The position numbers were made by a program, and so were the translations under genes. Positions 39,988-48,146 of a stretch of 64,000 nucleotides of DNA are shown here, piece by piece; the first letter of the stretch is position 1, and each line of letters starts with the position of its first letter. The notes under the pieces were generated by a model. It was not told where the DNA came from. It was given only the letters and a program-made list of their open reading frames with translations, and ran no database searches. Source of the stretch: Streptomyces purpureus (lineage in GTDB: Bacteria > Actinomycetota > Actinomycetes > Streptomycetales > Streptomycetaceae); the NCBI RefSeq assembly GCF_014648195.1, contig NZ_BMQQ01000016.1:71353-135352 (forward strand). Reading direction: 5' to 3'.

Positions 39988-42105
39988 GTGACCGCCGAAA
40001 CGTCCGTGCCGTCCAGTGCGCTGCTGACCGCAGACCGTGACGGTTCCAACTACACCGCGCGGCACCTGCTCGTCCTCGAGGGGCTCGAGGCGGTTCGCAA
40101 GCGTCCCGGAATGTACATCGGGTCCACCGACAGCCGTGGCCTCATGCACTGCCTCTGGGAAATCATCGACAACTCGGTCGACGAGGCGCTCGGTGGATAC
40201 TGCGACCACATCGAGGTGATCCTGCACGACGACGGCTCGGTGGAGGTCCGGGACAACGGCCGCGGCATCCCCGTCGACGTCGAGCCCAAGACCGGCCTGT
40301 CGGGTGTCGAGGTCGTCATGACCAAGTTGCACGCGGGCGGAAAGTTCGGCGGTGGCTCCTACGCCGCTTCCGGCGGTCTGCACGGTGTCGGCGCCTCCGT
40401 GGTGAACGCGCTGTCCGCGCGGCTCGACGTCGAGGTCGACCGCAGCAGCGCCACCCACTCGATCAGCTTCCGCCGCGGTGTGCCCGGCATCTTCACCGAG
40501 CAGGGTCCCGACAGCCCCTTCGACCCGGCGAACGGCCTGCTCAAGGGCAAGCGCGTGCCCAAGACCCGCACGGGCACGCGCGTGCGGTACTGGGCCGACC
40601 GGCAGATCTTCCTCAAGGACGCCAAGCTCTCCCTGGAGACGCTCTACCAGCGCGCCCGTCAGACCGCCTTCCTCGTCCCCGGCCTGACCATCGTCGTCCG
40701 CGACGAGCGCGGCGTGGAGAGCGAGGGGGTGACCGAGGAGACCTTCCGCTTCGACGGCGGCATCAGCGAGTTCTGCGACTACCTCGCCCAGGACAAGGCC
40801 GTCTGCGACGTCCTGCGGCTGACCGGTCAGGGAACGTTCAAGGAGACCGTCCCGGTCCTCGACGAGCGCGGCCACATGACGCCCACCGAGGTCACCCGCG
40901 AGCTCGGCGTCGACATCGCCCTGCGCTGGGGCACGGGGTACGACACCGCGGTCAAGTCCTTCGTGAACATCATCGCCACCCCCAAGGGCGGCACGCATGT
41001 GACCGGCTTCGAGCGCTCCGTCACCAAGACGATGAACGAGGTCCTGCGCTCGGCCAAGATGCTGCGCGTCGCCGAGGACGACATCGTCAAGGACGACGCC
41101 CTGGAGGGCCTGACCGCCGTCGTGACCGTACGGCTCGCCGAGCCGCAGTTCGAGGGCCAGACGAAGGAGGTCCTCGGCACCTCCGCGGCCAACCGCATCG
41201 TCGCCAACGTGGTCGCCAAGGAGCTCAAGGCGTTCCTCACCTCCACCAAGCGTGACGCCAAGGCGCAGGCCCGCGCCGTGCTGGAGAAGGCCGTCGCCGC
41301 GGCCCGGACCCGCATCGCCGCCCGCCAGCACAAGGAGGCCCAGCGCAGGAAGACAGCGCTGGAGTCGTCCTCCCTGCCGGCCAAGCTCGCCGACTGCCGC
41401 AGTGACGACGTGGAGCGCAGTGAGCTCTTCATCGTCGAGGGTGACTCCGCGCTCGGCACCGCCAAGCTCGCCCGCAACAGCGAGTTCCAGGCGCTGCTCC
41501 CGATCCGCGGCAAGATCCTCAACGTTCAGAAGTCGTCCGTCTCGGACATGCTCAAGAACGCCGAGTGCGGCGCGATCATCCAGGTCATAGGAGCCGGTTC
41601 GGGCCGCACGTTCGACCTCGACGCCGCCCGGTACGGCAAGATCGTGCTCCTCGTGGACGCCGATGTCGACGGCGCGCACATCCGCTGCCTGCTGCTCACG
41701 CTCTTCCAGCGCTACATGAGGCCGATGGTGGAGGCGGGGCGGGTCTTCGCCGCCGTGCCGCCGCTGCACCGCATCGAGCTCATCCAGCCCAAGAAGGGCC
41801 AGGACAAGTACGTGTACACGTACTCCGACAACGAGCTACGCCAGACGCTCCTGGAGTACCAGCGCAAGGGGATCCGCTACAAGGACTCCATCCAGCGCTA
41901 CAAGGGCCTCGGAGAGATGGACGCCGACCAGCTCGCCGAGACCACGATGGACCCGCGCCATCGCACGCTGCGGCGGATCAACATCGGCGACCTGGAGTCC
42001 GCCGAGCAGATCTTCGATCTGCTGATGGGCAACGACGTGGCGCCGCGCAAGGAGTTCATCACCAGCTCGGCCGCGACCCTGGACCGCTCCCGCATCGACG
42101 CCTGA
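39988..42105 (+). CDS. parE: ParE, DNA topoisomerase IV subunit B
   Basis: This is the ATPase subunit of the decatenase that separates sister chromosomes. The 705-residue protein has GHKL ATPase motifs (RKRPGMYIGS, DNSVDEALGG, DNGRGIPV, LHGVGASVVNALS) and a TOPRIM domain (EGDSALG and DADVDGAHIR). It is shorter than E. coli GyrB and lacks an insert. The parC gene is about 6 kb away on the opposite strand, and the pairing (parE near hrdB, parC nearby) is the Streptomyces layout, distinguishing it from gyrB at oriC. GTG start with GAGGAG upstream. Confidence 0.95.
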   Translation: MTAETSVPSSALLTADRDGSNYTARHLLVLEGLEAVRKRPGMYIGSTDSRGLMHCLWEIIDNSVDEALGGYCDHIEVILHDDGSVEVRDNGRGIPVDVEPKTGLSGVEVVMTKLHAGGKFGGGSYAASGGLHGVGASVVNALSARLDVEVDRSSATHSISFRRGVPGIFTEQGPDSPFDPANGLLKGKRVPKTRTGTRVRYWADRQIFLKDAKLSLETLYQRARQTAFLVPGLTIVVRDERGVESEGVTEETFRFDGGISEFCDYLAQDKAVCDVLRLTGQGTFKETVPVLDERGHMTPTEVTRELGVDIALRWGTGYDTAVKSFVNIIATPKGGTHVTGFERSVTKTMNEVLRSAKMLRVAEDDIVKDDALEGLTAVVTVRLAEPQFEGQTKEVLGTSAANRIVANVVAKELKAFLTSTKRDAKAQARAVLEKAVAAARTRIAARQHKEAQRRKTALESSSLPAKLADCRSDDVERSELFIVEGDSALGTAKLARNSEFQALLPIRGKILNVQKSSVSDMLKNAECGAIIQVIGAGSGRTFDLDAARYGKIVLLVDADVDGAHIRCLLLTLFQRYMRPMVEAGRVFAAVPPLHRIELIQPKKGQDKYVYTYSDNELRQTLLEYQRKGIRYKDSIQRYKGLGEMDADQLAETTMDPRHRTLRRINIGDLESAEQIFDLLMGNDVAPRKEFITSSAATLDRSRIDA

Positions 42106-42139
42106 GCGCCGCGCCGACGCCGTCACCGCCGCCCGTCCG

Positions 42140-42172
42140 CCCAGGGGTGGAGCCCCAGGCTCCACCCCTGGG
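42140..42172. terminator. parE terminator
   Basis: Perfect 15-bp stem CCCAGGGGTGGAGCC with a 3-base loop, 35 bases after the parE stop. Confidence 0.85.
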
Positions 42173-42328
42173 CCGTCCGGTATGCCTATCGGCACGGGCT
42201 CGTCCCGCCACCCCGTGCCCCATCACCTGATGGGGTGAAGAGCGAGAAGAGAAGAGTCCGGGATCTTCCCGCTCTGTCCATGCTTGGCACGCGGCTGAAA
42301 CGGTTCGCCGAGCAAGGGGAGTTGACCG

Positions 42329-42847
42329 GTGGAGAAGCAGGAAGGACGCGACGCTGCGGGGCTCCGGATCGAGGACCCGTGGTACGACGCACTTGCCTCC
42401 GGATGGGGAGAGCTGGACGGTACGGGCGCGGCCGCGTACGCCCTCGTACCACCGCCCGAGCCCTCACCGGCCGCACGTGGCACCCGGGACATCTATCTGG
42501 AGGTGCACCGCAGCGCCGCCTTCCAGGAAGTCCGCGCCCGCTACCGGATGTTCGTCGTCCCGGCCACCCTCGTCTTCCTCCTCTGGTACCTGGCCTATGT
42601 CGTCGCGGCCACGGTCGCGCCGGGGCTGATGGCCCGCCCCGTCGCCGGGGCGGTCAATGTGGCGATGCTGGCCGGGCTCGGGCAGTTCCTCACCACCTTC
42701 CTGCTGACCTGGGCCTACGCACGCCACGCCCGGCTCCGCAGGGACCGTGCCGCGCTCGAGCTGCGCTGGAGCGTGTTCGACCAGGAACGCACCCGGGAAC
42801 GCACCCAAGGACTCAGCCGGGAAGCGGCGCGGGGGAGCGGGCGTTGA
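42329..42847 (+). CDS. DUF485 membrane protein, partner of the symporter
   Basis: The 172-residue protein has two strong transmembrane helices in its middle (FVVPATLVFLLWYLAYVVAAT and FLTTFLLTWAY) preceded by a motif YLEVHRSAAFQEVRARYRMF typical of DUF485 (YjcH-like) proteins. These are encoded just upstream of acetate/cation symporters. The N-terminal 55 residues are cytoplasmic and Pro-rich. GTG 42329 has AAGGGGAG upstream. Its stop codon overlaps the TTG start of the symporter gene (TTGA), so translation is coupled. Confidence 0.85.
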   Translation: MEKQEGRDAAGLRIEDPWYDALASGWGELDGTGAAAYALVPPPEPSPAARGTRDIYLEVHRSAAFQEVRARYRMFVVPATLVFLLWYLAYVVAATVAPGLMARPVAGAVNVAMLAGLGQFLTTFLLTWAYARHARLRRDRAALELRWSVFDQERTRERTQGLSREAARGSGR

Positions 42848-44508
42848 CGGGCGACCACCAGACCCTCGCCCTACTGCTGTTCAGCGCGTTCGTCGCGGTC
42901 ACACTCGCCATCACCACATGGGTCAGCCGCAGACGCCAGGGCTCCGCCGAGGAGTTCTACGCCGGCGGCCGCCTCTTCTCGCCCATGGAGAACGGTTTCG
43001 CGATCGCCGGCGACTACATGTCCGCCGCATCCTTCCTCGGCATCTCCGGGCTCATCGCCCTCTTCGGCTACGACGGACTGCTCTACTCCGTCGGCTTCCT
43101 GGTGGCCTGGCTGGTCGTCCTCTTCCTCGTCGCCGAACTCGTCCGCAACTGCGGCCGGTTCACCCTGGCCGACGTCGTCGCGGCCCGGATGGCCGAGCGG
43201 CCCGTCCGGATCGCTGCGGGAACTTCCTCGGTCACCGTCTCCGTTCTCTATCTGGTGGCGCAGATGGTGGGAGCCGGCAGCCTGGTCGCGCTGCTGCTCG
43301 GCGGTACGAGCGAGGCCGCGCGCTCGTGGACCGTCATCGGCGTCGGTGCGCTGATGGTCGTCTATGTGTCGTTGGGAGGGATGCGAGCCACCACCTGGAT
43401 CCAGATCATCAAGGCCGTGCTGCTCATGGCCGGCACCGTCGCGCTCACCGTCCTCGTCCTGCTGCGCTTCCACGGCGACATCAACCAGCTGCTCACCACC
43501 GCGGCCGAACGCAGCGGCCACGGCCTGGAGTTCCTCGCCCCCGGTCTGCGCTACGGCGGCGACTGGACCGCGCGGCTCGACTTCATCAGCCTCGGCCTGG
43601 CCCTCGTCCTCGGTACGGCCGGCCTGCCGCACATCCTGTCGCGCTTCTACACCGTGCCGACCGCGCGGGCCGCCCGCCGCTCGGTCGTCTGGGCCATCGG
43701 TCTCATCGGCGGCTTCTACCTGATGACGATCGTGCTCGGCTTCGGCGCGGCCGCGGTGGTCGGTACCGACGCCGTCCGCGCCTCCAACGCGGCCGGCAAC
43801 ACGGCCGTACCGCTGCTCGCCCTGGACCTCGGCGGAGGCGCCGGCTCCACCGGCGGCGCGGTGCTCTTCGCGATCGTCGCGGCGATCGCCTTCGCGACGA
43901 TCCTGGCCGTCGTCGCGGGGATCACGCTGGCCTCGTCGGCCTCCGTCGCCCACGATCTGTACGCCTCCTTCAGCGGCCGCCGCGGGAGCGGGAGCGCGGA
44001 CGGGTCCGGGCGTACGCGGTGGCGCGGACGGAGGCGGCAGGGGCGGAAGACGGGGCCGAAGCGGTACAGCGAGGTCGCGGTGGCCAGGATCGCCGCGGTC
44101 GGAATCGGCGCGGCCGCGATCGGGCTCGGACTGCTCGCCCGCGATCTCAACGTGGCCTTCCTGGTGGGCCTCGCCTTCGCCGTCGCCGCGTCCGCCAACC
44201 TTCCGGTACTGCTCTACTCGCTGTTTTGGCGGAACTTCACCACCCGCGGAGCGGTGTGGTCGGTGTACGGCGGGCTGGTCCCGGCCATGGTGCTTGTGGT
44301 GCTCTCGCCGGTCGTCTCGGGCAGCCCCGAGGCGCTCTTCCCGGGCGTGGACTTCCAGCTCTTCCCGCTGCAGAACCCGGGGCTCGTCTCCATCCCGCTG
44401 GGCTTCCTGGCCGGCTGGCTCGGCACGGTCACCTCCCCGGAGGCGCCGGACGAGGCGCGGCACGCCGAGACGGAGGTCCGGGCGCTGACCGGCGCGGGAG
44501 CGGTCTGA
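42844..44508 (+). CDS. Sodium/solute symporter (ActP/MctC-like monocarboxylate transporter)
   Basis: The 554-residue membrane protein of the SSS family has about 13 hydrophobic helices and the family pattern FYAGGRLFSPMENGFAIAGDYMSAASFLG near the N-terminus, with GLPHILSRFYTVPTARAARRS in the middle. This matches ActP-like acetate or short-chain monocarboxylate permeases. A hydrophilic Arg/Gly-rich cytoplasmic loop (about 377-405) is unusual for the family. The TTG start overlaps the DUF485 stop (TTGA). The downstream two-component system on the other strand may regulate uptake. Confidence 0.88.
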   Translation: MTGDHQTLALLLFSAFVAVTLAITTWVSRRRQGSAEEFYAGGRLFSPMENGFAIAGDYMSAASFLGISGLIALFGYDGLLYSVGFLVAWLVVLFLVAELVRNCGRFTLADVVAARMAERPVRIAAGTSSVTVSVLYLVAQMVGAGSLVALLLGGTSEAARSWTVIGVGALMVVYVSLGGMRATTWIQIIKAVLLMAGTVALTVLVLLRFHGDINQLLTTAAERSGHGLEFLAPGLRYGGDWTARLDFISLGLALVLGTAGLPHILSRFYTVPTARAARRSVVWAIGLIGGFYLMTIVLGFGAAAVVGTDAVRASNAAGNTAVPLLALDLGGGAGSTGGAVLFAIVAAIAFATILAVVAGITLASSASVAHDLYASFSGRRGSGSADGSGRTRWRGRRRQGRKTGPKRYSEVAVARIAAVGIGAAAIGLGLLARDLNVAFLVGLAFAVAASANLPVLLYSLFWRNFTTRGAVWSVYGGLVPAMVLVVLSPVVSGSPEALFPGVDFQLFPLQNPGLVSIPLGFLAGWLGTVTSPEAPDEARHAETEVRALTGAGAV

Positions 44509-44538
44509 GGGGCGACGGGAGGCTCTGGTGGGACGGGT

Positions 44539-45243
44539 CTAGCGAGAGGGCTCGCCGCTCGTGGCCCAGGCGTACCGGTGCTCGGGGCGGCCCGTCTCGC
44601 CGTACTTCAGCGACAGACGCACCCGTCCCGCCCGCTCCAGGAGCTTCAGATAACGCTGGGCGGTCTGCCGGCTCACCCCCGCCCGCTCGGCGATCTCCTG
44701 GGCGGAGAGCGGCCCGTCCGCGGCGAGCAGCACCTGCCGTACGAGCTCCGCGGTGGTGGGGGAGTGGCCCTTGGGCAGGTCCGGTTCGGAGGAGCCCGCC
44801 GACAGGGCGCCGAAGATCCGGTCCACCTGGGCCTGTTCCGCCTCCCCGCCGCCCTCCAGGGTGCGGCGCAGCAGCGCGTACGCCTCCAGCTTGGTGCGCA
44901 GACCGGCGAAGGAGAAGGGTTTCACCAGGTACTGCAGCGCCCCGTGGCGCATCGCCGCCTGGACGGTGGCCACGTCCCGCGCCGCCGTCACCATGATCAC
45001 ATCGGTCTGGTGGCCCAGGCGGCGCAACTCACGTACGACCGCCAGGCCGTTCTCGTCCGGCAGGTAGTGGTCCAGGAGGACCAGGTCGACCGGGAGCTCC
45101 TCGATCCGGGCGAGCGCCTCGGCGGCCGAGTGGGCCTGGGCGACGACCCGGAACCCGGCCACCTTGGCGACGTAGGCCGCGTTGATCGCCGCGACCCGTA
45201 CGTCGTCGTCGACCACCAGCACGCCGATCGGCCGGTCGTTCAT
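44539..45243 (-). CDS. CitB/DcuR-type response regulator
   Basis: The 234-residue regulator has a receiver domain with acidic pocket D12-D14, phosphoacceptor D58 (LLDHYLP), T85-type VTAA and Lys in YLVKPF. An output part follows with a winged helix (PLSAQEIAERAGVSRQTAQRYLKLLERAGRV). This is the DcuR/CitB architecture that responds to carboxylates. Its start codon overlaps the stop codon of the kinase gene by four bases (ATGA on the minus strand), so the pair is one translational unit. It is convergent with the symporter gene. Confidence 0.92.
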   Translation of the reverse strand: MNDRPIGVLVVDDDVRVAAINAAYVAKVAGFRVVAQAHSAAEALARIEELPVDLVLLDHYLPDENGLAVVRELRRLGHQTDVIMVTAARDVATVQAAMRHGALQYLVKPFSFAGLRTKLEAYALLRRTLEGGGEAEQAQVDRIFGALSAGSSEPDLPKGHSPTTAELVRQVLLAADGPLSAQEIAERAGVSRQTAQRYLKLLERAGRVRLSLKYGETGRPEHRYAWATSGEPSR

Positions 45244-46973
45244 GAGACCACCCGCCCGTCGGCCGCCCGCTCGCCCACCGGGTCCCCGCCCGGCTGCGCC
45301 ACCGCGCCCGGCGTCACCGGCTCGTCGGTCCCCGCCCCGGCCTCCGGGATCCCGGTCAGTGCCTCCGGCAGGACGACCGTGAACTCCGCTCCGCCGTCCG
45401 CGGCCTCGTCGACCCGTACGCTCCCGCCCTGCCGCTCGGCCAGCCGCCGCACCAGCGCAAGGCCCAGGCCGCGCTTGCCGTGGGCGGGCACCTCCTTCGT
45501 CGACCAGCCCTCGGTGAAGATCGCCTCACGGTCGGCGGGCGGCACCCCCGGCCCGCTGTCCGCCACCCGCAGCAGCGCCGTACGCCCCTCGGCCCGCAGC
45601 CCCACCTCGACGCGCGCGTCCGTCGAACCGGCCGCCGCGTCGACCGCGTTGTCCACGAGATTGCCCACCACGGTCACCAGCTCACGCGGGTCGACCAGCC
45701 GGTCGGGCAGCAGACTGCCGGGAGCGATCCGCAGCGAGACGCCCCGCTCCGCCGCCACCGTCGCCTTGCCGACCAGCAGCGCGGCCAGCAGCGGGTCGTG
45801 CACCTTCTCGGTCACCTGCTCAGCCGTCGCACGGTGCACACCGACCACCTCGGTCACGAATTCCACGGCCTCCTGGTGCATCTCCAGCTCCAGCAGACCG
45901 AGCAGCGTATGCATCCGGTTGGCGTGCTCGTGGTCCTGGGCGCGGAGGGCGTCGATCAGACCCCGGGTGGAGTCCAGCTCACGCCCGAGCTGCTCCAGCT
46001 CGGTCCGGTCGCGCAGGGTCGCCACCGCGCCGCCGTCGTCCGTCGGCATCCGGTTGGCGATCAGCACCCGCTGGCCGCGTACGGCCACCAGATCCTCACC
46101 GGTGACCCGGCCGGCCAGGACCTCGGTCGTCCGGCCCGGACCGAGGGCCTCCTCAAGGGGGCGGCCGTTGGCCTCCGGGCCGAGCCCGAGCAGCCGCTGC
46201 GCCTCGTCGTTCATCAGTCGGATCCGCCCCGCGCGGTCGAGCGCGACCACGCCCTCGCGGATGCCGTGCAGCATCGCCTCACGCTCCGCGAGCAGCGCGG
46301 AGATGTCGGAGAAGGCCAGGTCATGCGTCTGCCGCTGGAGACGGCGGGAGATCAGATAGGCGGCGAGCGCACCGACCGCCAGGGCGCCGCCGGCGTACGC
46401 GAGCAGCCCGGGGATCGCGCCCATGAGCCGGTCGCGCACGCTGTCGTACTCGATACCGACCGACACCGCCCCGATGATCTGCCCGTCGCCGTCCCGCAAG
46501 GGCACCTTGCCGCGGGCCGAACGCCCCAGCGTGCCGCTGTCGATCTCCATGACGTCCTGGCCCGCGAGCGCCTCACTCGGATCGGTCGACACGACCCGGC
46601 CGATCTGCGCGGCGTCCGTGTGCGACCAGCGCACGCCGTACCGGTCCATGATCACCACATACTCGGCGCCGGTCGCCGTGCGGATCCGCTCCGCCTCGGC
46701 CTGCACCGGCCCGTCCGCGGACGGCGGCGAGCCCTGGAGTTCGGCGGCGACCTCCGGGGAGGCGGTCGTCTCCGCGATGGCGAGCGCCCGGCGCATCGCC
46801 TGGTCGTCGAGCTGGGCGCTGAGCGGAGCCAGGAACAGGCCCGTGGCCAGCACGGTGACACCGGTGACGATGGCCAGCTGCATCAGCAGGACCTGCGAGA
46901 AGACCCGCTGCGGCCAGCCGAACCGTCGGCGCCGCCCGGGCACGCGCGCTGTGGACGGCGGTGCGGAACGCAT
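45240..46973 (-). CDS. CitA/DcuS-type sensor histidine kinase
   Basis: The 577-residue kinase has a transmembrane helix near 27-52 and another near 180-205 flanking a periplasmic domain of about 130 residues (DCACHE/PDC-like; EYVVIMDRYGVRWSH and GQDVMEIDSGTLG resemble citrate sensors). A cytoplasmic PAS domain (about 225-320), a dimerisation helix with DHEHANRMH carrying the phosphoacceptor His, and an HATPase domain (NLVDNAVDAA, DSGPGVP, GKRGLGLALVRRL) follow. The Asp/His/Glu arrangement matches the CitA group. A carboxylate ligand is likely; a link to the adjacent symporter is inferred. Confidence 0.9.
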   Translation of the reverse strand: MRSAPPSTARVPGRRRRFGWPQRVFSQVLLMQLAIVTGVTVLATGLFLAPLSAQLDDQAMRRALAIAETTASPEVAAELQGSPPSADGPVQAEAERIRTATGAEYVVIMDRYGVRWSHTDAAQIGRVVSTDPSEALAGQDVMEIDSGTLGRSARGKVPLRDGDGQIIGAVSVGIEYDSVRDRLMGAIPGLLAYAGGALAVGALAAYLISRRLQRQTHDLAFSDISALLAEREAMLHGIREGVVALDRAGRIRLMNDEAQRLLGLGPEANGRPLEEALGPGRTTEVLAGRVTGEDLVAVRGQRVLIANRMPTDDGGAVATLRDRTELEQLGRELDSTRGLIDALRAQDHEHANRMHTLLGLLELEMHQEAVEFVTEVVGVHRATAEQVTEKVHDPLLAALLVGKATVAAERGVSLRIAPGSLLPDRLVDPRELVTVVGNLVDNAVDAAAGSTDARVEVGLRAEGRTALLRVADSGPGVPPADREAIFTEGWSTKEVPAHGKRGLGLALVRRLAERQGGSVRVDEAADGGAEFTVVLPEALTGIPEAGAGTDEPVTPGAVAQPGGDPVGERAADGRVVS

Positions 46974-47093
46974 GCGTACGACGGTACGTGGCGCCGCCCC
47001 CGGTTCGAAATCACCGCCCGGCGACCGCCCAGGCCGCCCCTATCCTGGGACGCCGACAGGCCGCAGGCACCACGGACCGAGAGAGGCCCCGCT

Positions 47094-48137
47094 TTGAGCA
47101 CGCAGCAGATTCCCGTCGTCGTCCTCGCGGGATTTCTGGGGTCCGGCAAGACCACACTGCTCAACCATCTGCTGCGCAGCGCCCGCGGCACCCGTATCGG
47201 TGTCATGGTCAACGACTTCGGTTCGATCGGCATCGACGCCATGTCCGTCGCCGGACAGGTCGGCTCGACCGTCTCGCTCGGCAACGGCTGCCTGTGCTGC
47301 GCGGTCGACGCGAGCGAACTTGACGAGTACCTGGAGAAGCTCACCCGTCCCGCCGCCAGCCTCGACGTCATCGTGATCGAGGCGAGCGGGCTCGCCGAAC
47401 CCCAGGAACTCGTCCGCATGGTCCTGGCCAGCGAGAACGAGCGGATCGTGTACGGCGGACTGGTGCAGGTCGTGGACGCCGCCGAGTTCCACGCCACCCG
47501 TGAGCGGCACCCCGAGACCGACCGGCATCTGAAGATCGCCGACCTGGTCGTCCTGAACAAAACCGACCGCGTCGCGCAGGAGGAGCTCACCGCCGTCCAC
47601 GACATCGTCGCCGGGCTGACCGACCGCGCCGTGGTGCTCCGGGCCGCCCATGGCCGGGTCGACCCCGAGGTCCTCTTCGACCGGGTGGTGCCCGACGGCG
47701 AGATCGAGGGCCAGCTCTCCTTCGACGACCTCCGCGCCGAGGAGGACGAGCACCACGCCCACCCCCACGCGGCCTACGAGACCGTCTCCCTCGACGCCGA
47801 CGTGCCCCTGCACCCACGGCGCCTGATGGACTTCCTCGACGCCCGCCCCGAGGGGCTCTACCGCATCAAGGGCTTCGTCGACTTCGGCGCGGCCGACCCG
47901 GACAACCGCTACACGGTCCACGCCGTCGGCCGCTTCCTGCGCTTCTACCCCGCCCCGTGGCCGGCCGGCGAGGAGCGCCGCACCCAGCTCGTGCTCATCG
48001 GCTCCGCCGTCGACGGCCGAGCCCTGCGGGAGCAGCTCGCCGCCTGCCGCGTCGGCGGCCCGCAGGACGCCCCCGACGAGCACAGCATGTGGGGCGTCCT
48101 GCGGTACGTGCCGCAGACGGAGCAGGAGCCGCAGTAG
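47094..48137 (+). CDS. CobW/COG0523-family GTPase (metal chaperone-like)
   Basis: The 347-residue G3E GTPase has Walker A GFLGSGKT (13-20), the metal-binding CxCC motif (C66, C68, C69; GNGCLCCAV), NKTD, and a CobW C-terminal domain. A His-rich run DEHHAHPHA near 220 may bind metal. TTG 47094 is preceded by GAGAGG. COG0523 proteins move zinc or cobalt to target enzymes. No Zur-box-like site was noticed upstream, so the metal cannot be told. It is divergent from the kinase gene and convergent with parC, only 9 bases apart. Confidence 0.88.
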   Translation: MSTQQIPVVVLAGFLGSGKTTLLNHLLRSARGTRIGVMVNDFGSIGIDAMSVAGQVGSTVSLGNGCLCCAVDASELDEYLEKLTRPAASLDVIVIEASGLAEPQELVRMVLASENERIVYGGLVQVVDAAEFHATRERHPETDRHLKIADLVVLNKTDRVAQEELTAVHDIVAGLTDRAVVLRAAHGRVDPEVLFDRVVPDGEIEGQLSFDDLRAEEDEHHAHPHAAYETVSLDADVPLHPRRLMDFLDARPEGLYRIKGFVDFGAADPDNRYTVHAVGRFLRFYPAPWPAGEERRTQLVLIGSAVDGRALREQLAACRVGGPQDAPDEHSMWGVLRYVPQTEQEPQ

Positions 48138-48146
48138 CGGCGGGTG

